The notes under the pieces are model-generated. The model saw only the letters and a program-made list of their open reading frames with translations, searched no databases and was not told where the DNA came from. A DNA stretch of 64,000 nucleotides, from contig NZ_JAOZEV010000002.1 in NCBI RefSeq assembly GCF_025847275.1, positions 186,001 through 250,000 of the forward strand, read 5' to 3'. The DNA comes from Flavobacterium frigoritolerans (GTDB lineage Bacteria; Bacteroidota; Bacteroidia; Flavobacteriales; Flavobacteriaceae). Position numbers and translations under genes: made by a program. Numbering within the stretch: the first letter of the stretch is position 1; each line of letters begins with the position of its first letter. Below are positions 45,912 through 54,218 of the stretch, one piece after another.

Positions 45912-46388
45912 ATGACAACAATTCATCTTACAACAAAAATAAATGCACCAAATAAAATCGTCTTTGATAATTCTAGAGATATTGATGTTCATAAACAATC
46001 TGCAAGCAAATCAAAAGAAGTTGTAATTGCTGGTACAACAACTGGATTAATAAATTATAACGAAACGGTAACTTGGCGTGGTAAACACTTCGGAATTTAT
46101 TTAACTCATAAAAGTCGAATTACAGCTATGGATTTTTGCAATTATTTTGTAGATGAAATGGAACAAGGGAAATTTAAATCATTTAAACACGAGCATTTTT
46201 TTGAAGAAATAAACGGACAAACAATCATGACTGATAAATTACAATATGAAACTCCATTTGGAATATTTGGAAGTTTGTTTGATTATTTATTTTTAAAGAA
46301 GCATTTAACTCTATTCCTTTTAGAAAGAAACAAAATTCTAAAACAAGTATCAGAGAAGACAAGTAAAGTAAATTCCTTATCTTTATAA
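45912..46388 (+). CDS. SRPBCC (START-like) domain protein
   Basis: 158 residues. It begins with the strand TTIHLTTKINAPNKIVFDNS, then ETVTWRGKHFGIYLTHKSRI and FEEINGQTIMTDKLQYETPF, which fit the START-like ligand-binding fold used by many TIGR01777 partners. It probably binds a hydrophobic small molecule. It is the last gene of the regulator-headed group, 30 bases after the epimerase. Confidence 0.78.
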   Translation: MTTIHLTTKINAPNKIVFDNSRDIDVHKQSASKSKEVVIAGTTTGLINYNETVTWRGKHFGIYLTHKSRITAMDFCNYFVDEMEQGKFKSFKHEHFFEEINGQTIMTDKLQYETPFGIFGSLFDYLFLKKHLTLFLLERNKILKQVSEKTSKVNSLSL

Positions 46389-46424
46389 TTACTATACCTA
46401 ATAAATCATTTTAAAAAAAAACAT

Positions 46425-46823
46425 ATGTCATTAAAAACAAAAATTTTATCAATCGCCTTTTTTACAATTTCTTTGATGGGTTTTGCACAAAGTAATTGTA
46501 AAGAATTAAAAGGATGCGAAAGAAAATTATGCGAATTAAACACAAAATTAGTAGCTGCTAAAAAAGCTGGCAATCAAAGTCAGGTAAAAGGAGTTGAAGA
46601 AGCTATATCCCAAACCAAAAAGAACTGTACCACAAAAACAGTTAACAATGACCTTGACAAGAAAGTAAAAGAAAAACAAAAAGAAGTTAAGGAAAGAACT
46701 GATGATCTAAACAAAGCGATTAAAGATCAAGAGGGGAAAGAAAAAATAAACAAGAAAAGAAAGAAGTTAGAAGAAGCCAAAGCAGAATTAGCTAAAGCTG
46801 TTGCTTCTCAAAAAGCAAAATAA
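46425..46823 (+). CDS. DUF1090 (YqjC-like) periplasmic protein
   Basis: 132 residues. A signal peptide ends near GFAQ (residue 21). Four Cys lie between residues 24 and 66 (CKELKGCERKLC and CTTK). The body shows the DUF1090 pattern GNQSQVKGVEEAISQTKKNC, EKQKEVKERTDDLNKA and INKKRKKLEEAKAELAKA, a long helix or coiled coil. The family is best known in Proteobacteria. It may be read through from the preceding operon (36-base gap). Function unknown. Confidence 0.78.
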   Translation: MSLKTKILSIAFFTISLMGFAQSNCKELKGCERKLCELNTKLVAAKKAGNQSQVKGVEEAISQTKKNCTTKTVNNDLDKKVKEKQKEVKERTDDLNKAIKDQEGKEKINKKRKKLEEAKAELAKAVASQKAK

Positions 46824-46840
46824 AGTTTACTTTCTCATAT

Positions 46841-46873
46841 ACAAAAACCGGTGTTAATGCATCGGTTTTTTGT
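46841..46873 (+). terminator. Terminator of the DUF1090 gene and the preceding group
   Basis: Stem AAAAACCG/CGGTTTTT with outer ACA/TGT pairs, 12-base loop and T-run. It closes the transcription unit before the convergent gene at 46887. Confidence 0.8.
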
Positions 46874-46886
46874 ATTTACACCTATT

Positions 46887-47702
46887 TTATCCATAAAACA
46901 CAACCATCAGCCACCAAAAAATCGGAATACTTTCTACCCAAAAAGAAGTATAATATTTAGATCGTTTTTCATTTGCGAAAGCGATAAAAAGCGATAATAC
47001 AAGAACCATAATTAAATTTATCACCAATTGATTTTTATCAAAATTAGATTTTAAAAACTCCAAAAAATAAAATGGAATCAAAAGTAATAATCCTAAAATT
47101 TTAGTTCGCTTTACTCCTATTTGCTGTGGAACAGTTTGCAAGTGAGGATCGTCATTTGCTAAATCGATAATCTCAAAAATTAATATGAGTACAAAAACCA
47201 AAATAAAACGCTGCACACATTTTAAATAAAAATCAGAAGTAAAAGCAATTTCAGCATTTATTAATGGTAAAACCAATGTAGCTCCAACCCAACAAAGTGC
47301 TACTATATAAATTTTAACTCCCGCCCAATTTCGGGCATTTTTTCTATTCGGAAAGAAAGGAAGTGTATAAAGTGCCGTAATCGCAAAGATCCCTACAGAA
47401 ACTACTTGAGTTATTCGTTTCAACTGAAAAAAATAATAACCAACCAATAAAAGAGAACAAAAACTAAAAACAGCAATAATTTTTAATTGCCTCCCGATTG
47501 TTAGTTTGTTCACACGAACCAATGCATCATATTTTACAAAATTATATCCTACAATTGTTCCAAAAAAAACAAATAAAGACATTGATTCATCATACTCAAT
47601 ACCAAACATATGGAATGTTAAACGCACCAAAGCATAACATGATAAAGCTACATGAATGCTACTAATGATATAAAAATTAAATACCTGCGTAATTACCTTC
47701 AT
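46887..47702 (-). CDS. UbiA-like polytopic membrane protein
   Basis: 271 residues, seven or eight membrane segments. The second Asp-rich motif of UbiA prenyltransferases looks present (DLANDD, Asp180/Asp184/Asp185), followed by LQTVPQQIGVKRTK. The first motif (NDxxDxxxD) is degenerate: Asn54 and Asp59 in GYNFVKYDA. This suggests a UbiA-superfamily protein that may have lost or altered prenyl-transfer chemistry. The -7 box TATTTTTG ends 4 bases before the ATG. Confidence 0.6.
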   Translation of the reverse strand: MKVITQVFNFYIISSIHVALSCYALVRLTFHMFGIEYDESMSLFVFFGTIVGYNFVKYDALVRVNKLTIGRQLKIIAVFSFCSLLLVGYYFFQLKRITQVVSVGIFAITALYTLPFFPNRKNARNWAGVKIYIVALCWVGATLVLPLINAEIAFTSDFYLKCVQRFILVFVLILIFEIIDLANDDPHLQTVPQQIGVKRTKILGLLLLIPFYFLEFLKSNFDKNQLVINLIMVLVLSLFIAFANEKRSKYYTSFWVESIPIFWWLMVVFYG

Positions 47703-47706
47703 ACAA

Positions 47707-47714
47707 CAAAAATA
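47707..47714 (-). promoter_or_regulatory. -7 box of the UbiA-like gene, leaderless configuration
   Basis: TATTTTTG on the minus strand ends 4 bases before the ATG at 47702. A TTG lies 17 bases further upstream (47734-47732), shorter than the usual spacing. Confidence 0.55.
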
Positions 47715-47798
47715 ATCAATTATTAAGAAATCAACCCTTTAGTTGTAAATTTCACAAAAAATGATACAAAAAATAGCAATTAGATTATTATTAATACT

Positions 47799-47806
47799 TA
47801 ATTTTG
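47799..47806 (+). promoter_or_regulatory. -7 box of gcvP
   Basis: TAATTTTG matches TAnnTTTG, 31 bases before the gcvP ATG. Confidence 0.55.
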
Positions 47807-47837
47807 CACCACAAAAAAACAACACTTTTACTACTAT

Positions 47838-50687
47838 ATGAAAACAGATGCTTTTGCTTTAAGACACATTGGTCCAAGAGAAACCGACCATCAACAAATG
47901 TTGAAAACAATTGGAGTTGAATCTATTGAACAACTCGTTTATGAAACGCTTCCAGATGACATTCGTTTAAAAGCACCATTAAACTTAGATCCTGCAATGA
48001 CAGAATATGAGTTTTCAAATCACATACACCAACTAGGAAATAAAAATAAGGTTTTTAAATCATATATTGGTTTAGGATATAACCAAGCTATCGTTCCCGC
48101 AGTTATTCAAAGAAATGTCTTTGAAAATCCAGGATGGTACACAGCATATACACCTTATCAAGCAGAAATTGCTCAAGGTCGTTTAGAGGCAATCCTTAAT
48201 TTCCAAACTACAGTTATAGAATTAACTGGAATGGAGATTGCCAATGCTTCTTTATTAGATGAAGCAACTGCCGCTGCTGAAGCAATGGCACTTTTATTTG
48301 ATGTAAGATCAAGAGATCAAAAGAAAAACGAAATCAATAAGTTTTTTGTTTCTGAAGAAATCTTACCACAAACATTATCAGTATTACAAACTCGTGCAAC
48401 ACCTATCGGAGTTGAATTAGTTATAGGAAATCACGAAACATTTGATTTCTCAACAGCTTATTTTGGAGCAATCCTTCAATATCCTGGGAAATACGGACAA
48501 GTTCATGATTATGCAGCTTTTATTGCTAAAGCAAAAGACAACGAAATAAAAGTTGCTGTTGCTGCTGATATTTTAAGTTTAGCAAAATTAACTCCTCCAG
48601 GAGAAATGGGTGCTGCTGTTGTTGTAGGAACTACACAACGTTTTGGTATTCCGTTAGGATACGGTGGACCACACGCTGCTTATTTTGCAACAAAAGACGA
48701 ATACAAACGAAGTATGCCAGGACGTATCATTGGAGTAACAATTGATACTAATGGAAACCGTGCTTTACGTATGGCATTACAAACACGTGAGCAGCATATA
48801 AAACGTGATAAAGCAACTTCAAACATTTGTACAGCACAGGTATTATTATCAGTAATGGCAGGAATGTATGCAGTATATCACGGACCAAGAGGATTGCAAT
48901 ATATCGCAGATAAAGTTCACGCTGCAACTGCAACACTTGCAAACGAATTAAAAAAATTAGGCGTAGAACAAACCAACACTGCATTCTTTGATACAATCGT
49001 TGTAAAAGCCGATGCTAAAAAAGTACGCGCAATTGCAGAACAAAACGAAATTAACTTTTACTATATCGACGAAAACACAATTTCTATTTCATTAAACGAA
49101 ACAGTAAGTGTTGCCGAAGTAAACGAAATCATTTCAGTTTTTGCTACAGCTACAAATCAACAAGCTACAACAATCGATAGCTTAACAAATACAAACCATT
49201 TCCCTGAACATTTAAAAAGAACATCATCATTTTTAGAGCACGATGTTTTCAATAAATACCATTCAGAAACAGCTTTAATGCGTTATATCAAAATGTTAGA
49301 ACGCAAAGATTTAGCTTTAAATCACTCGATGATTTCACTAGGTTCTTGTACAATGAAACTAAATGCTGCTTCAGAAATGTTACCATTAAGCAGCCCGCAA
49401 TGGAATAACATTCACCCTTTTGCTCCGCTTGATCAAGCACAAGGATATCAGGAAATGTTGAAAAAACTAGAACAGCAATTAAATGTTATCACAGGTTTTG
49501 CAGGAACAACTTTGCAACCAAACTCTGGTGCACAAGGAGAATATGCAGGACTTATGGTTATACGTGCGTATCACCAATCAAAAGGAGATCACCACAGAAA
49601 CATTGCTTTAATTCCATCATCAGCACACGGAACAAATCCTGCTTCGGCTGCAATGGCTGGAATGAAAGTTATTGTTACAAAAACTTTAGAAAACGGAAAC
49701 ATCGACGTAGAAGATTTACGTGAGAAAGCAATTCTACATAAAGACAACCTTTCTTGTTTAATGGTGACTTATCCATCTACTCATGGAGTTTATGAAAGTG
49801 CTATTAAAGAAATAACACAATTGATCCACGACAACGGAGGTCAGGTTTATATGGATGGTGCAAACATGAATGCTCAGGTAGGTTTAACAAATCCTGCTAC
49901 AATTGGAGCCGACGTTTGTCACCTAAACTTACACAAAACATTTGCAATCCCTCACGGTGGTGGTGGACCAGGAGTTGGACCAATTTGCGTTGCTCCACAA
50001 TTAGTTCCATTTTTACCAGGAAACCCAGTTATTGCAACTGGAGGAGATAACGCAATTACTGCTATTTCTGCAGCTCCATGGGGTTCAGCTTTAGTTTGTT
50101 TGATTTCTTACGGATACATTTCTATGTTAGGAGCCGAAGGTTTAAAAAGCGCTACACAACATGCAATTTTAAATGCTAACTATATCAAAGAAAAATTAAG
50201 CGGTCATTATGACACTTTATATTCTGGAGAAATGGGTCGTGCAGCTCACGAAATGATTTTAGAATGTCGTCCTTTTAAACAAAAAGGGATTGAAGTTACT
50301 GATATCGCAAAACGTTTAATGGATTACGGTTTCCACGCGCCAACAGTTTCTTTCCCAGTTGCAGGAACTTTAATGATTGAACCTACTGAAAGTGAAAACT
50401 TAAAAGAATTAGATCGTTTTTGTGAAGCTATGATTTCTATTCGTAAAGAAATTGAGGCTTCAACAATCGAAGATAAAAATAATGTCTTAAAAAATTCTCC
50501 ACATACATTAGCAATGCTTACTACCGATGTTTGGGATTTCCCATACACAAGAGAGCAAGCAGCTTTCCCATTAGATTACATTGCTGAAAACAAATTCTGG
50601 CCAACTGTACGCAGAGCTGATGATGCTTTTGGAGATAGAAATTTAGTTTGCAGCTGTGCTCCTATTGAAGCTTATATGGAAGAATAA
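47838..50687 (+). CDS. gcvP: Glycine dehydrogenase (aminomethyl-transferring), P protein
   Basis: 949 residues, single-chain P protein. It has FIGLG-type YIGLGYNQAIVPAVI near residue 75, GWYTAYTPYQAEIAQGRLEA and the PLP-binding Lys700 in LNLHKTFAIPHGGGGPG. The enzyme decarboxylates glycine and loads the aminomethyl group on GcvH. gcvH and gcvT are not adjacent, as often in Flavobacteriia. It ends at a strong terminator. Confidence 0.97.
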   Translation: MKTDAFALRHIGPRETDHQQMLKTIGVESIEQLVYETLPDDIRLKAPLNLDPAMTEYEFSNHIHQLGNKNKVFKSYIGLGYNQAIVPAVIQRNVFENPGWYTAYTPYQAEIAQGRLEAILNFQTTVIELTGMEIANASLLDEATAAAEAMALLFDVRSRDQKKNEINKFFVSEEILPQTLSVLQTRATPIGVELVIGNHETFDFSTAYFGAILQYPGKYGQVHDYAAFIAKAKDNEIKVAVAADILSLAKLTPPGEMGAAVVVGTTQRFGIPLGYGGPHAAYFATKDEYKRSMPGRIIGVTIDTNGNRALRMALQTREQHIKRDKATSNICTAQVLLSVMAGMYAVYHGPRGLQYIADKVHAATATLANELKKLGVEQTNTAFFDTIVVKADAKKVRAIAEQNEINFYYIDENTISISLNETVSVAEVNEIISVFATATNQQATTIDSLTNTNHFPEHLKRTSSFLEHDVFNKYHSETALMRYIKMLERKDLALNHSMISLGSCTMKLNAASEMLPLSSPQWNNIHPFAPLDQAQGYQEMLKKLEQQLNVITGFAGTTLQPNSGAQGEYAGLMVIRAYHQSKGDHHRNIALIPSSAHGTNPASAAMAGMKVIVTKTLENGNIDVEDLREKAILHKDNLSCLMVTYPSTHGVYESAIKEITQLIHDNGGQVYMDGANMNAQVGLTNPATIGADVCHLNLHKTFAIPHGGGGPGVGPICVAPQLVPFLPGNPVIATGGDNAITAISAAPWGSALVCLISYGYISMLGAEGLKSATQHAILNANYIKEKLSGHYDTLYSGEMGRAAHEMILECRPFKQKGIEVTDIAKRLMDYGFHAPTVSFPVAGTLMIEPTESENLKELDRFCEAMISIRKEIEASTIEDKNNVLKNSPHTLAMLTTDVWDFPYTREQAAFPLDYIAENKFWPTVRRADDAFGDRNLVCSCAPIEAYMEE

Positions 50688-50713
50688 AAAATAAGTTTTA
50701 CAATTATATAATT

Positions 50714-50754
50714 TACCCCGATCCGGAATTCCGGAATCGGGGTATTTTTTTTTT
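50714..50754 (+). terminator. Terminator of gcvP
   Basis: A nearly perfect stem TACCCCGAT...ATCGGGGTA with inner CCGGAA/TTCCGG, then ten T. One bulged base. Confidence 0.9.
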
Positions 50755-50855
50755 AACACATTCTTTTTTAATAAAATAAAAATATTTCAACTAATTGAAA
50801 AGCATTTTTTTTCTTACTTTAGCTACAAAAATACCTTAACTTAAAACCCCCTCAT

Positions 50856-52160
50856 ATGAAAAAAACTTTACAAGCATTATGTGCTCTTTTAGTAGTATTA
50901 TTCATTGGTTGCTCAAGTGATAAAGAAGATGGAAACGTCAACCAATCTCAGAAAACAATCTTAAATATTTCAGACGCTAAAAGTCTTGTTATACTTGAAG
51001 AATCTTCAACCGGCAAAAACCTTGCGACTGAGACAAATTTATTTAAAATCACTGCTGATGGTAAATACCAGCCAGTAAATTTCACAAAAGAAGATAACTC
51101 ATCAACTAACTCTAAACCAATAGTACGAAGCATAAAAAACTTAAATTCAACTTATGTTTTACTTTCAGGAAGTTTTAATTATACTGACGAAAAAGGAGTT
51201 TCACAAAGCTACTCTAGTATACTGGTAAGAAAAACTGATGGCGCAATTTTTAATTCTTCATCTGTAGATTTTTCATTTGAAAGTAGAAAATTAGGGGAAA
51301 TTTTACCTAAACCTGATTCTGAAGGAAATATATATTATTACAAAGGATATAATTCAATTGGAAAATTATCATTAAATAACCCCGATAATATAAATGTAAT
51401 AGATTATTTACCTACTGGACAAACTCCCATGTTTTTTGAAGTTGATCCTAAAGGAAATTGCATGTATCAATATAGTATAAGTAGTGGCCTTAATAAATAT
51501 GGTTTACGCATAAAAAAAGCAAACGGTGGAATTCATGAAGTTAAAATAGAGGGAAGAGAGAACAAAGAATTTTGGTTAGGCAATAATGGTAAATTTTATT
51601 TTATTACTTATATATGGAACGAAGGCTACATCCCACAAATTCATAAAATAAACATCGATGGTGATACTATTACTACTAGTGTAGTATGGCCACTTAATGG
51701 AGTCCCAGTTCCTGATGGTGTTGGACAGATGTTTCGAACATCTAGTCAAGGGTCATTTATGATAAAAAAAGAAAATTCTGTTGTATTTATAGATACTTAT
51801 TATACTTGGGGAGATATGAATTGGGAATTTTTTGAAAATAGTAATTCCGTTGAAAGTATAGAATTGCCCCATGTAGATCAATATGCCAAAATCGTATATT
51901 CAAAAGAAAACTATTACATCGCAACAAAAACAGATTTATACAAAGTTAATTTAGATACTCATGAATATATTAAATTACTTAATTCTGGTGAATATGAAGT
52001 TTATACCATTAGTGTTGATGCCAATGATAAATTACAATTTAGTGCTTTAAGATTAAAAGATGGGAAAAAGATTTTTGCAGAAATTAACAAAGAAGGAGCC
52101 TTAAAAACTACCAATGAAGAAATCAACAGAAAAGCGACTGTTCTTGAAAGAATCAACTAA
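50856..52160 (+). CDS. Uncharacterised lipoprotein, beta-propeller-like
   Basis: 434 residues. The lipobox FIGC puts the lipidated Cys at about residue 19, followed by SSDKED, a likely surface-export signal. The body has repeated short beta segments with DxxGNIYYYKGYNS, DPKGNCMYQYSI and NNGKFYFITYIW, which suggests a six- or seven-bladed propeller. I know no function. A near-consensus box TACTTTAG (about 50815) may be its -7 element. Single gene with its own terminator. Confidence 0.65.
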   Translation: MKKTLQALCALLVVLFIGCSSDKEDGNVNQSQKTILNISDAKSLVILEESSTGKNLATETNLFKITADGKYQPVNFTKEDNSSTNSKPIVRSIKNLNSTYVLLSGSFNYTDEKGVSQSYSSILVRKTDGAIFNSSSVDFSFESRKLGEILPKPDSEGNIYYYKGYNSIGKLSLNNPDNINVIDYLPTGQTPMFFEVDPKGNCMYQYSISSGLNKYGLRIKKANGGIHEVKIEGRENKEFWLGNNGKFYFITYIWNEGYIPQIHKINIDGDTITTSVVWPLNGVPVPDGVGQMFRTSSQGSFMIKKENSVVFIDTYYTWGDMNWEFFENSNSVESIELPHVDQYAKIVYSKENYYIATKTDLYKVNLDTHEYIKLLNSGEYEVYTISVDANDKLQFSALRLKDGKKIFAEINKEGALKTTNEEINRKATVLERIN

Positions 52161-52207
52161 CAAAATAACACACAACAATAGCCTATAAAACAAAAGCTAT
52201 TCTTACA

Positions 52208-52238
52208 AATGCCTCGATTAATCGAGGCATTTTTTTTG
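52208..52238 (+). terminator. Terminator of the propeller-like lipoprotein gene
   Basis: A perfect palindrome AATGCCTCGATT/AATCGAGGCATT (52208-52231) followed by seven T. Confidence 0.9.
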
Positions 52239-52447
52239 ACATGATAAAATATTTTCAAAATAAATTTTCGAAAAGATTCAATTTACTTAATAAAAAACTC
52301 AAAAATCGTTAATATTAATTAACAAATAACCAGTTATTCCCGCAAAACAGAAATTATTTCATAATTATATGCACGCATAGTAAATATTATGGTTGTAATT
52401 ATAATATTATTTCTAAATTAGCCTAAATTATTAGGAAAAACTGTGTA

Positions 52448-53506
52448 ATGAAAATAAAAATAACTGGAATAGGAAGCTATATTCCACAAAAAGAAATAAG
52501 GAATACAGATTTTAACGAACATGTATTTTTAAATGAAGACGGAACTCCTTTTGGCTATCCAAATGAAGTTGTCATCAATAAGTTCAAAGGAATAACAGGT
52601 ATTGAAAACAGACGTTATGCAGAAGATCAATATACATCTTCTGATTTAGCATACTTTGCTGCACAAAGAGCAATAGAAAACGCTAAGATTGATCCAGAAA
52701 CTCTTGATTATATTATTTTCGCTCACAATTTTGGCGATGTAAAATACGGAACAACACAATCTGATATATTACCGAGTTTAGCAACACGTGTAAAAAACAA
52801 ATTAGGTATTAAAAACCCTAAATGTGTTGCATATGATATTCTTTTTGGATGTCCTGGATGGATCGAAGGAGTGCTACAGGCAAATGCTTTCATCAAATCA
52901 GGCATGGCAAAACGTTGCTTAGTAATTGGAGCCGAAACACTTTCGAGAGTTGTAGATGACCATGATAGAGATTCTATGATTTATTCAGACGGAGCAGGAG
53001 CATCAGTTATTGAAGCTTCTGATGATGAAACAGGTTTATTATCATACGAAAGTGCCACTTTTGCAAGTGATGAAGCTGGATATTTATACTTCGGAAAATC
53101 ATACAATCCCGATTTAGATCCTGACACGAAATACATAAAAATGTATGGACGAAAAATATATGAATTTGCTTTAAGTCAAGTTCCAGCAGCTATGAAAAGC
53201 TGTTTAGACAAAAGCGGTATTGCAATTGATGATGTCAAAAAAATTCTGATTCATCAAGCAAACGAAAAAATGGACGAAGCTATAATCCATCGTTTTTACA
53301 AACTGCATGGTAAAACTCCTCCAGAAAACATCATGCCTATGTCTATTCACGATTTAGGAAATAGCAGTGTAGCAACAGTTCCAACGCTTTATGATTTACT
53401 ATTACAAGGAAAAATAGAAAATCACGAAATCAACAAAGGTGATGTTATTATATTTGCATCAGTTGGAGCAGGAATGAACGTTAACGCATTTGTCTACAGA
53501 CATTAA
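52448..53506 (+). CDS. 3-oxoacyl-ACP synthase III-family protein (FabH-like)
   Basis: 352 residues. The thiolase-fold catalytic triad is present: Cys135 (DILFGCPGW), His269 (ILIHQAN) and Asn305 (DLGNSS). At 352 residues it is longer than FabH (about 320) and has an N-terminal extension with FGYPNEVVINKF. It may act in an aryl-polyene-like or specialised lipid pathway rather than in core fatty-acid initiation. Single gene followed by a repeat and a terminator. Confidence 0.85.
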   Translation: MKIKITGIGSYIPQKEIRNTDFNEHVFLNEDGTPFGYPNEVVINKFKGITGIENRRYAEDQYTSSDLAYFAAQRAIENAKIDPETLDYIIFAHNFGDVKYGTTQSDILPSLATRVKNKLGIKNPKCVAYDILFGCPGWIEGVLQANAFIKSGMAKRCLVIGAETLSRVVDDHDRDSMIYSDGAGASVIEASDDETGLLSYESATFASDEAGYLYFGKSYNPDLDPDTKYIKMYGRKIYEFALSQVPAAMKSCLDKSGIAIDDVKKILIHQANEKMDEAIIHRFYKLHGKTPPENIMPMSIHDLGNSSVATVPTLYDLLLQGKIENHEINKGDVIIFASVGAGMNVNAFVYRH

Positions 53507-53509
53507 TTC

Positions 53510-53571
53510 GTTTTCAGCAATTATTCATTCGCAGTTTACAGTATGCTAAACTAATCACTGCGACTGAAAAC
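53510..53571. repeat. Third copy of the AGTCGCAGTTT palindromic repeat
   Basis: The right arm ACTGCGACTGAAAAC (53557-53571) pairs with GTTTTCAG (53510-53517) plus TCGCAGT (53529-53535), with 11 extra bases in the left arm. It is a decayed copy of the element at 37089-37139. Confidence 0.7.
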
Positions 53572-53575
53572 TAAA

Positions 53576-53606
53576 AAAGTCCGCATTTTAAAATGCGGAC
53601 TTTTTA
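53576..53606 (+). terminator. Terminator of the FabH-like gene
   Basis: A 12-bp palindrome AGTCCGCATTTT/AAAATGCGGACT (53578-53601) followed by T-residues. It directly precedes the next gene's -7 box. Confidence 0.85.
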
Positions 53607-53607
53607 G

Positions 53608-53615
53608 TATATTTG
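53608..53615 (+). promoter_or_regulatory. -7 box of the methyltransferase gene
   Basis: TATATTTG matches TAnnTTTG, 51 bases before the ATG. Its -33 position lies inside the terminator stem. Confidence 0.5.
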
Positions 53616-53632
53616 CACCCTAATTAAAACTA

Positions 53633-53664
53633 AGAACGAGAGATTCTTTCGTTCCTCGCAATAA
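53633..53664. repeat. Repeat-like element in the methyltransferase leader
   Basis: GAACGAGAGATTCTTTCGTT then CCTCGCAATAAC. It resembles a dispersed palindrome known from many bacteria (core GCTTCGTTCCTCGCAATGAC) and includes a 6-bp stem GAACGA/TCGTTC. It sits in the 5' leader of the following gene. Identification is from memory. Confidence 0.45.
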
Positions 53665-53666
53665 CT

Positions 53667-54188
53667 ATGTACGAAAAAACATTTCCGAATAAACGATTCA
53701 AACATACTTTAGAATTTCTAAAAAAGCACATCACAACATCCGAAACCGTTTTGGATTTAGGAGTTGAAAATCCGTTTTCAAAAATAATGAAAGCAGAAGG
53801 TTTTAAAGTAAAAAATACTACAGGAGAAGATTTAGATACCGACCAAACAGTATTTGCTACCGAAAAACAAGATGTGGTTACCGCTTTCGAAATCTTCGAA
53901 CATTTGCTAAACCCATTCACTATTTTAAACGAAATAAAATCAGATAAACTATTCATCTCGATTCCTATGCGTTTATGGTTCTCACCAGCATATCGTAGTA
54001 AAACAGATATGTGGGACAGGCACTATCACGAATTTGAAGATTGGCAATTAGACTGGCTTCTTGAAAAAACAGGTTGGAAAATCATCGACAGACAAAAATG
54101 GACCAATCCTGTAAAAAAATTCGGAATACGTCCTTTATTGCGAAGCTTTACAAATAGATACTATATTGTTTACGCAGAGAGAAAATAG
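53667..54188 (+). CDS. SAM-dependent methyltransferase
   Basis: 173 residues, class-I-like fold. Motif I is the degenerate TVLDLGVENPFSK (residues about 30-42), followed by VVTAFEIFEHLLNPF, a motif-II/III-like block used by small-molecule methyltransferases. The C-terminal WQLDWLLEKTGWKIIDRQKW fits. The acceptor is unknown. It lies just before a glycosyltransferase gene (30-base gap), so a role in a glycan or lipid pathway is plausible. Confidence 0.7.
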   Translation: MYEKTFPNKRFKHTLEFLKKHITTSETVLDLGVENPFSKIMKAEGFKVKNTTGEDLDTDQTVFATEKQDVVTAFEIFEHLLNPFTILNEIKSDKLFISIPMRLWFSPAYRSKTDMWDRHYHEFEDWQLDWLLEKTGWKIIDRQKWTNPVKKFGIRPLLRSFTNRYYIVYAERK

Positions 54189-54218
54189 TTTTAAGCATCA
54201 GTTTTCAGTTTATTAAAT

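Noticed and set aside
43145..46388. Light-response (photolyase/LitR-type) operon
   Set aside because: TIGR01777 and SRPBCC genes often accompany photolyases, but no photolyase, cryptochrome or MerR-type regulator is present here.
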